From Urechis unicinctus (lineage: Eukaryota; Annelida; Polychaeta; Xenopneusta; Urechidae): DNA of 64,000 bases. The stretch covers positions 24,635,942 to 24,699,941 of the forward strand of contig CM067343.1 of the NCBI GenBank assembly GCA_034190875.2. The letters are read 5' to 3'. Each line of letters opens with the position of its first letter. The first letter of the stretch is position 1. The notes under the pieces are model-generated. The model did not search any database. It had not been told where the DNA came from and saw only the letters and a list, made by a program, of their open reading frames with translations. The position numbers and the translations under genes were made by a program. Positions 55,830 through 64,000 of the stretch are shown here, piece by piece.

Positions 55830-57930
55830 CATATGTCTGGAAATAAATAAAGATTACAGATAATGATGAAAGCAAGTATATGTAAATAGTATGCGAATGT
55901 TAAATGATAAATTGCGATAACAACAGATGCCAGGTATGGTGATATATTGTTGAAAGGTAGAAGTTTGATTATGAATGTTATTGTACACAACAAAAAAAAT
56001 TGCATGTCCAGTACAAAAACCTGACATTCTGCATTAAACACGACTTAAACTTGTATAATCTGATATGAGATACGAAGCTTATATATGCATGCTGCGTATA
56101 TATATATTTAGAAATGTTTAACAATACTTATTTAGATGTCTTCGGAGATCGCCAAGAACGAGAAATTTAACACCAGAATTACAAGAAACATCTCAGGAAA
56201 AGAAAGTACGTGGATCACAGACACAGCAGCAGATACTTGCTGCACTTTGCGGCTGTTTGAGATATTGATAGAACAGTAAATGCGGATTCCACATGCAAAA
56301 AATTAAATCTGAGTGTATTTATTTCTGTGGAAGAACAATGTTAATTCCATTGTGAAGGTTAGGTTTTTAACAAAGCTGTCCGATGTATTTGTGGAAGTCG
56401 TTACTTTTCCATATGCGTCTATAAACGATGTCTGGATGCTCGTAAGTCGCCATTTGTGTGGCATATTCGAAAAGAAAGGAATGTTTGTTACACAAAGTGA
56501 GTTCGGATGAGTGGGGAAATAGTGAGCCGATATTTAAGTGTTTTAGCGAAAGGAAGTAATTGTTTAGAGGGGAGGGAAGGACTGTTTTATTGTGAGCACA
56601 TCGACGTTTACAGCAGCAACCTGTGAGGAGGATACTTCTTCAGATGCTCAGTTTATGTATTAAGGAAATCGCTAGCATATGTTGTTTTTTTTTTTATTGA
56701 GGACCAGTAAACAGGGCGATGGTCTCGTGGAAGACAGAAATAGATGTTAAGTCACATTCAGTTGACCCCAATGCAAATGAGTTCAAAAATTCAAACAGTG
56801 AAGGTACCTGTTTTACTTGGGAGCATGTATGAGTGAAGATTTCTGAATAAAAATATACAAACGATCTGCGTTGAAGTGCAGAAGATGAAGAGAACTATGT
56901 GTGGATCGGTTTGCATACTGCATGATGCAGTCAATGAATAATAGAATATGAGCTGCAGAAAATATTTACCAAGCTTCAGCCAGAACAGAATAAATGGTCT
57001 AAAGATTTGCCTGAATCGAGACTATTTTGCTTATTGTTTGTTGATTATAGCAAAATATGACTAAGGAATGTCGTTTGTAGGATTCAACAATTGAAAGGGG
57101 GTGTGGGAACTTGGATGGAATTCCAGAATCATGAAATCATTCTAAAGAATAATTTTGCCCGAGCAGGCAAGGCTACCTGTTGACCCATGATAATTGGGAA
57201 GTTGGTGAGTGAACCTAATATACGCTCACAATTCAATTATATCCTGACATGCGTGCTCGACACATCTTTCTTCAACTTTCCGTAAAAGATCCATCCGAAT
57301 TCGTCTGGAGTTTGCGTTCGTAATCCAGCAACCTCGAGTGCGTATCGTGTTTATCATATATCACCTACCAGGGTACAACACAGACAATATTATAAATTGA
57401 CCCAAGTTAAGAATTCCAGATATTCAACTTGCATGAGCATTTCATACATGGTACGCGATATTTAACTAATGAATGGGGATGACATTGGTACATATATTGT
57501 ATAGTAACCCAAATATAAATGTGTTACCCCGGGTGTGTTACATACAATCTCTGTGAATAAGGGAACTTTCATTATTTATCTGCCGGGAAGGGTCGGTTTC
57601 CTTTATCTAACCCAGTACAAATTATTTTGACCTGTACAAAAATTCCCCCAAGTGTAATGGTGAAATTTTTATGACCTCCCAACAAAACTGACTTGCAATA
57701 TATTGCCGTATTTTGCACTTATTTCATTCGTAAGACAATATACAGGTACACCTGTATTTAAACAACATTTCAAAGTGAAATGCGTTATCTCTCAGTTTGC
57801 ATTTGCACAGAGATACTGAAGAGAAAACAATTTCGCCCTTTTTAACTTTGCTATTCTCAAAGCAGCGAATTATGCTGCTCTTTCAGACAATTGACCGCCG
57901 AGTTATATTTTCAAAAACCTCTATTTCTAC
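55830..57930. mobile_element. Dispersed repeat R1, copy 3 (longest)
   Basis: Contains both the part shared with 23200-24610 and the part shared with 51830-52990, so it is the most complete copy. It directly follows the broken SNRNP200 duplicate. Confidence 0.7.
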
Positions 57931-57934
57931 GTAA

Positions 57935-58125
57935 ACTCAGATAGCACAACGCTGATGGGCCACCGATGGCCCATCAGAAGCTTCGCCGTTGGCCCATCGT
58001 TGGCAGCCTCCGATCGCCCACAGGTGGCGTGACCAGCTGATAGCCTTCAGCCCACCGGTGGCAAGCCGCTCATAGTGGCAAGTCGATGGGCTGACAGTAG
58101 CCCACCGATAACTCATCAATTATTT
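57935..58125. mobile_element. GC-rich GGCCCATC/GCCCACCG short-repeat block
   Basis: About ten variants of GCCCATCG and GCCCACCG(G/A)TGG in both orientations within 190 bp of otherwise AT-rich DNA, able to fold extensively. It resembles minisatellite-bearing nonautonomous elements; not classified further. Confidence 0.5.
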
Positions 58126-58570
58126 TAAAATGCCTCAGACTAATATACAAAGAAGAACAGCAACATCATATTTCAATTAGTTTATTAAGAAAACTAAATT
58201 TGTTCTTCCCAAGACAAATCGCTAGAATCGATAAGTGCGGCGAGCCTTGTCGTCTGTAGACATGAAGATTTTTATTAACAATAATTATATTTATGTACAA
58301 TGTTTTCTCTGAAAGATTAAAATTAAATTGCCAATCACACAGGAAAATAGCAGTATGTGGATGGTGAATGATTTGGATGCCAGAATATTGATTATAGTAC
58401 TTCATAAATGAAAGGAATTGACATGTGGGGAATTCTTTTCTAAAACAGAATATAATATCACTTTCCAGCTTTCCATTGGGCCCGCATCTTTCGCCCGCCA
58501 TCCCCTGTCATCTGCATTTTTAAGCCATAGCAGAATACCAGCCTCCATCTTGGATTGTGTGAGGCGGTTT

Positions 58571-58576
58571 TATTTT
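58571..58576 (-). terminator. Possible polyadenylation signal of the DUF4806-like gene
   Basis: Minus-strand AATAAA about 150 nt past the domain exon at 58725. Confidence 0.35.
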
Positions 58577-58724
58577 TCAAGCTTCTGTAAAACAAGTGGC
58601 TAAAGAATACAGAATACAAAGACTATGTACACTACACACTTATGAAATGAAATTATCTAATTTATTTTACTTGTAATGCAAATAATGCTGAAGATGAAAA
58701 CAAAAACTGGTATAAATTTACTAC

Positions 58725-58879
58725 CTAGAATAACAGTAGCTAGAGTAAGCTTGGTCAGTCCCTACTTTGGGGCCTTACCGGACCAGTTATACCGCCTGGT
58801 CAGGTTTGTGATGAAAAGACAGCCCATTATTCTGTGGATCACCTCTTTGGCGGAAAATCCACCAAGGGTTGAGAGATGA
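58725..58879 (-). pseudogene. DUF4806-like domain exon with internal stop
   Basis: Minus-strand exon between TTAG and GTAGTA boundaries. It encodes LSTLGGFSAKEVIHRIMGCL, then NLTRRYNWSGKAPK, a TAG, then GLTKLTLATVILG. The GG...V...I...YNWSG...K...L...I pattern is that of DUF4806 domains in multicopy invertebrate proteins. The stop suggests decay, or the exon is alternatively ended there. Confidence 0.55.
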
Positions 58880-59139
58880 CTAACCTACAAATGGTTAAAT
58901 TAATATTTGTATATTGATGATAATCGATGATAAAGTTAAGTACGATTACACATATTTATTATGTGCAACCGAGCTTATGCACATCAAACAGTAGATAACA
59001 TTTCAGTTCTGATATATCAGTTCAGATGCAGAGCAGGCATGGTCACCCTGGCAACAAAACAGCAATCCCCCAGTTAAACAATTCAGATCTAGACATTGAT
59101 AGTAATGCTACGCACACATATATGTAAATATATGTATAT

Positions 59140-59217
<78 letters not shown>

Positions 59218-59227
59218 TTATTTATTT

Positions 59228-59280
<53 letters not shown>
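59140..59280. repeat. (AT)n microsatellite with a TTTA interruption
   Basis: AT arrays at about 59143-59211 and 59232-59279, separated by TTTATA-type units. Confidence 0.95.
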
Positions 59281-59282
<2 letters not shown>

Positions 59283-59368
59283 AACTAGTATTATTATTGG
59301 CATTATTAGTATTGTTTTTTGTCAACATATCCATCATTTATATGCTAGAAACAGTAATCAGAGTCATA

Positions 59369-60550
59369 TTAATCTACTGTTTTAGTCACTTGAATTCCCT
59401 TTTCTAATGTTACACTAAGTACATTGTAGGACAAAGTAAATGCATATTTTAATGTTACCATGTAAGAGGAAATAACTTGGGGACTTTTGGTTGAGCCGAC
59501 ACCTTCTTTTCCGGTGGGACTATGACACTGTCTCCCTCCAAAACACTGGACAAAGTCATTAAAGGTATTATTCACTGCTTGATAAGATGCAACCGGAATT
59601 TCTTATGCAGGCATATTTATGTCAGCATCTGGTGCATTGTGCAATGAACACAAAAACACTGTGGTGCAAGTGATATACCTACATGTCAGACTGATGATCT
59701 TGGGCTGGCTCTGCTTCTTCATCAGAGAAGCATCCTGAAATGAAAATAATGTTTAAATGGGAAATGCTAAGCTTGATTAGATGCAACTGGAATTTCTTAT
59801 GCAGGCATATTTATGTCAGCATCTGGTGCATTGTGCAATGAACACGAAAACACTGTGGTACAGGTGATAAACCTACATGTCAGACTGATGATCTTGGACT
59901 AGCTCTGCTTCTTCCTCAGAGAAGCATCCTGAAATGAAAATAATGTTTAAATGTGAAATGCTAAGCTTGATAAGTTGCAACCGGAATTTCTAATGGTTGA
60001 TTCACCACTCGACTTCTTCTTGTTTTGTGTAAACATATGAATAATACAAATTTACGTTATTTGCTCTGAAATTCCTTTTCTAATGTTACACAAAGTAGAT
60101 TGTAGGACAAAGTAAATGCATATTTAATGTTACCATGGAAGAGGAAATAACTTTAATGACTTTTGATTGAGCCGACACCTTCTTTTTCAGTGGGACTTTG
60201 ACACTGTCTCCCACCAAAACACTGTGGAAAATGTCATTAAAGGTATTATTCACTGCATGTGGGTTTGATTGTAACAAGTGCTTAACATGTTGAACACAAA
60301 AACACTGTGGTGCAGGTGATATACCTACATGTCAGACTGATGATCTTGGACTGACTCTGCTTCTTCCTCAGAGAAGCATCCTGAAATGAAAATAATGTTT
60401 AAATGTGAAATGCTAAGCTTGTTAAGTTGCAACCGGAATGCCCCAGTTACACAATTCAGATCTAGACATTGATAGTAATGCTACACACACATATATGTAT
60501 AGAGGAAATAACTTGGGGCTTTTGGTCGAGCCGACACCATGGTCACCCTG
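59369..60550 (-). repeat. Locally triplicated unit with 52-nt exon-like segments
   Basis: Three copies of a 52-nt exon-like segment (59734-59683, 59928-59877, 60380-60329), each between TTTCAG and GTAGGT, encode CFSDEEAEPAQDHQSD-like acidic sequence. A larger segment with GDSV(I/K)VP and KKVSAQ(P/S)K occurs at 59575-59455 and 60240-60140, with a partial third near 60500-60535. They are probably exons of the same minus-strand gene as 58725-58879, expanded by tandem duplication. Confidence 0.6.
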
Positions 60551-60619
60551 GCAAGACAACATCAATGCCCCAGTTAAACAATCTCTAGACAATGATAGTA
60601 ATGCTACACATGCATGTAT

Positions 60620-60885
<266 letters not shown>

Positions 60886-60889
60886 TGTA

Positions 60890-61630
60890 AATGAGAGAAA
60901 TAGGATATATCAATTATCTTATTGAATCCATGCTGTTTATACACATCAGTTTAATTATTCCATAAGGAACATTCAATGATTCCAAATCCCGTAACGGGGG
61001 ACTGTTTGACCCCACAAGTGGCACAATAACATGACTATCGTCCCCTTCCCTCTCAATATCATTATTAGTTGATTCAGTATAGAACTGATCCATTCTGGAA
61101 ACCATTAGTTCAGCCTCTAAGATCTACTGCAGCACGTCGGCGAATGGTTCTGTCAAATATTACCGTATCATCCCCGTCACTTTCTTTGGTAAAAATGTCC
61201 TTATTGAAATGATAAGGTGATACAGATGGTGATTATTCAAATTTGGCCTGCAACAGTGAGTTTAGATCGCTCATGATTCACATCTGTTACAGATGTGAAT
61301 CCTAACAGATGTGAACTTTGGCAAGGTCAGACCAGCGGTTAGCACGTGTCGATTAAATGCAACTCGGGTAAAAAATTTCATGAAAAAAACCCAACCAAAT
61401 ACAAAGAAATGCGATGAATACACGATGTTTTTTTTATATTCCATGTGTTCTATTCTATATGGATAAAAGTACGCTAACTCACCTCACACAGTATAAGTGA
61501 TGAACACTGATCGATTTTAACGAATTACCAAATACCCGCCAAATTTCAATGACGTTTGTAATTTGCAAAGATGCAGCTAGAAGATGGCAGATATCCAGCT
61601 GGCGTTGTGTTATATGGGGAGGGAATTGAA
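60890..61630. other. No gene established
   Basis: A 63-residue minus frame (61105-60914) has an acidic segment NNDIEREGDDSH, possibly another exon of the DUF4806-like gene. A short inverted pair, CACATCTGTTA/TAACAGATGTG, lies near 61278-61315. Nothing firmer is seen. Confidence 0.35.
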
Positions 61631-63235
61631 ACTTGTTTCTCAGAAATGCGAAGACCTGTTTTAAAAAAATTAGTCAATCTGATCAGACCCCGTTTAGATT
61701 AGAGAGGTTATCATTGACATTAAATTTGTTCCCAATGTTACGTCCTCAAATCAAGAATGTGTGAATCTGATATCTTTATTTGTAAATCATGTGAAAAGCG
61801 GCAGAGTTTCTAGGCTAATCGGCCTTTAGTATTCTTCTATGTTAAAGACACATTTTTCCTGAATAACATGGAACTAATTTCCCGTCTCCGCTTTTGCCTA
61901 GTTTGACAACTTGGAAAAAGCACCGCCAACAAGCCCTCCCCCCACCCCCACACACACACCAACGCACCAACAAAAAAACACTCCAAACCCTTGGACCCTC
62001 GTCTCCTAGCTCATAGTCAATTTCATAGCCCAGTCTCGACAATCGTGCACATTGAGTTAAGTTGTCCGAGCATCACAATCATACTCATTCATCACAGAAT
62101 TGACATAATTGCTGAAATATCACTTTCATTAGTGACTTTGCATGAAAACGTTTATGGCTCTCTCACCTTAAGCAACTGAGAATGAAATAATCCTCCCCTG
62201 AGAGGCGTCGAAAAAAATTTAACCTCTACTGCCTTTCTAAAACGTTTTACGGGAAACAGACGATTTTATTATGCAAGGCATATTTCAAAGCTTACTCAAA
62301 TCCTGATAATGTACACTCATTTTTCAACAATTCGTCATGGTGATTACGCAGTTCGAAACGTTCAACATTCGTTGCTGTTTTACGACATGTCCTGCTCGGA
62401 ACTTAACAATCCCACGAGTTGGTCAATCAATAATCAATCGTTACAATAAATCAGTCACTCTGAAAATTGAGTTCATTATGCTTCCAAGTGTATCAAGATT
62501 TCACAGATGCTCGTAGATATATCGCCCATTACGTATTACTGTCGACAAGACTCTGTACGTAACATCCGCATTGAGTATGACAGACAATTCGTTATTCCAC
62601 AAACGGCTTTCCATGTAAAGCGTGTTTAGAACGTATCCGACATGGCGGATGCCGCTGCTAGATCGCAACAGTATGAATATAAAGCGGTATGTAATGAATT
62701 AATTGTGCTTGGTTGTTATTATGTTTGGAGTTGCTGTGTAAGCTTTCGATTATCAATCTAAATTTAAGATTGATTCGGTTTAACTTGTACAATCGTCAAC
62801 CCTAATGAAGTTCATTGAGCGATAATTACTCCGATTCATGTAGGCATTTGCGTATTTGAATCGCAATTTGTCAACGATTTTGTGTCGTTTTTACTAATTG
62901 CGATGAATAAAGCTAAATTCTACACTTCACTCTAATAACATTGCGATCTGTTGGTATTTTGTTATCCTATACTTCATTTCCAAAAGCTGTTCTATATGAA
63001 ATGAATTTTCATGATTTCAATACACATTTACGAGATGGCAAAATAATAAAACAGAAATCGTCAAAAATTATCAAAAACAAAGTGCTACAGTCTGTCGTTC
63101 TATTATTTCTTTGCCTTAAAATTGTGGACTCTAAAGCCCTGTCTAATTATATGATCCCAAGAAATTTGAAATCCTTACGCCATTTATAAACCATTATGAT
63201 TAATAGACTTTATTTTATTTGTCTTTATCTTGCAG
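61630..63235. repeat. Segmental duplication with 52991-54540, right copy
   Basis: Carries the apparently functional SNRNP200 exon 1. Compared with the left copy it has extra sequence near 61655-61695 and 62440-62510. Confidence 0.85.
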
Positions 63236-63867
63236 AACTCCAACCTTGTGCTTCAAGCAGACAGATCCCTAATCGATCGCCGCCCTCGAGATGAAGCGAC
63301 AGGAGAAGTACTCCCAATCTCCCAGAAGGCCCTGATTGGGTCGCGCATGGGTGACAAAGCCCAGCGAAGCAAACCCCCAATGATGGAGGAGAAAAAAGTG
63401 AAGTAAGTATCCTTATTCCTGTATTGAGGGTTTTGTTTGGTAGTATGGAGAAATGTGCATCTATGCCTCCTTTAACCTATCAATATTTAAGAGGTACATG
63501 GTCCATTCTTGACTAAAAGCTGTCAAATAACTGAAATGGTGATGGCTGGGAGCAGTGTGGTGGGTGTGTGGTGGGGAGGGTATGGTGACCAGATACAGTA
63601 CCAACGATACCCTTTCTATCACACAATTTTCTTTTGTGCGGTTGTCATCATTTGAAGGATGGCATGACAATGAATGCCTGTCTTTTTCATGTCAGGCGGA
63701 GGAGACGTGACGAAGCCAAACATGACATGATGAAGATGAAAGGCACTACACTCCTGTCAGAGGGTATAGATGACATGGTGGGCATCCTCTACCGCCCCAA
63801 GACACAGGAAACAAGACAGACTTATGAGGTTCTCCTCAGCTTCATACAGGCAGCTCTTGGCGACCAG
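62642..63867 (+). CDS. SNRNP200: U5 snRNP 200-kDa helicase (Brr2 homologue), 5' exons
   Basis: Three exons in frame: 62642-62686 ([15 protein letters not shown]), 63236-63402 ([20 protein letters not shown] ... [15 protein letters not shown]) and 63696-63867 ([20 protein letters not shown] ... [15 protein letters not shown]), with GTATGT, GTAAGT and GTTTGT donors and TTGCAG and GTCAG acceptors. These match the N-terminal region of SNRNP200/Brr2, the Ski2-like ATPase that unwinds U4/U6 snRNA during spliceosome activation in the nucleus. The helicase cassettes lie beyond the window. Only about 128 of roughly 2100 residues are visible. No stops or shifts occur, unlike the copy at 54037. Confidence 0.95.
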
Positions 63868-64000
63868 GTTTGTATCTTATAACTTTATGTGGCGTGTTAG
63901 ATGTTCAGATGTTGTCTATTATTGTCTAGCTCTTGGTACGTAAAACATAACCTGATGAGTGTCACGGTCTGTGCATTTATGTACGTGATCTATTTATGTG

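Overview
This is eukaryotic (animal) DNA. It shows multi-exon genes with GT-AG introns, very long di- and tetranucleotide arrays, metazoan receptor domains (EGF-like, FTP/fucolectin-type lectin, fibronectin III, tandem tyrosine-phosphatase), a U5 snRNP helicase gene and many decayed mobile elements. The domain mix and the repeat-rich texture suggest a lophotrochozoan, most likely a mollusc (perhaps a gastropod). That is inference; no species is identified.

Layout. From 1 to about 51.8 kb, the minus strand carries a tandem family of type-I membrane receptors with one shared ectodomain plan. In gene order it is: a 67-nt signal-peptide exon, an EGF-like exon (174 nt), two FTP lectin exons (216-219 and 234 nt), a small Cys-rich exon (81 nt), a second EGF-like exon (153 nt), an FN3 exon (about 366 nt), a second FN3-like module (77 + 217-226 nt), a Thr/Pro stalk exon and a transmembrane exon. 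Nearly all ectodomain exons have phase 1 boundaries, so they can be shuffled or skipped in frame. I see (i) a pseudogene fragment at the left edge (229-1336); (ii) a nearly complete receptor tyrosine phosphatase gene (8038-18865, 27 exons) whose first phosphatase domain keeps the active-site Cys and whose second is a pseudophosphatase; (iii) a receptor at 29856-37999 with a short tail carrying an ITAM-like tyrosine pair plus a terminal YxxM, and with its second FTP exon ruined; (iv) a second ITAM-like receptor at 40282-43918; and (v) a tandem duplicate of its ectodomain (44531-47897), made by a near-identical 3981-bp direct duplication and cut off just after the membrane span. Five copies of the signal-peptide exon (17.84, 18.80, 27.07, 49.36 and 51.69 kb) are scattered among them. 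The ITAM-tailed and phosphatase-tailed proteins sharing one ectodomain look like a paired activating/inhibitory receptor cluster. That is the most interesting content of the window.

Between the receptor genes, 19.2-28.8 kb holds decayed fragments of Polinton/adintovirus-like elements: protein-primed type B DNA polymerase, fibre-like, hydrophobic and coiled-coil proteins, all with stops and frameshifts. Related fragments lie at 18.3, 39.5 and 49.6-51.4 kb. Other elements are a P2X7-C-type (transposon-associated) coding remnant at 33.7-34.6 kb, a tRNA-derived SINE candidate near 35.2 kb, a TIR element candidate at 25.9-26.5 kb, an LTR-like insertion at 48.6-49.1 kb and a dispersed repeat in three copies.

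From 52 kb rightwards lie a broken 5' copy of SNRNP200 (54037-55570), fragments of a minus-strand DUF4806-like gene with a triplicated 52-nt exon (58.7-60.4 kb), and the apparently functional SNRNP200 gene, which starts at 62642 and runs off the right edge. Long AT, GT, ATGT and AGGT arrays fill much of the remaining space, often inside the same intron of each receptor paralogue.
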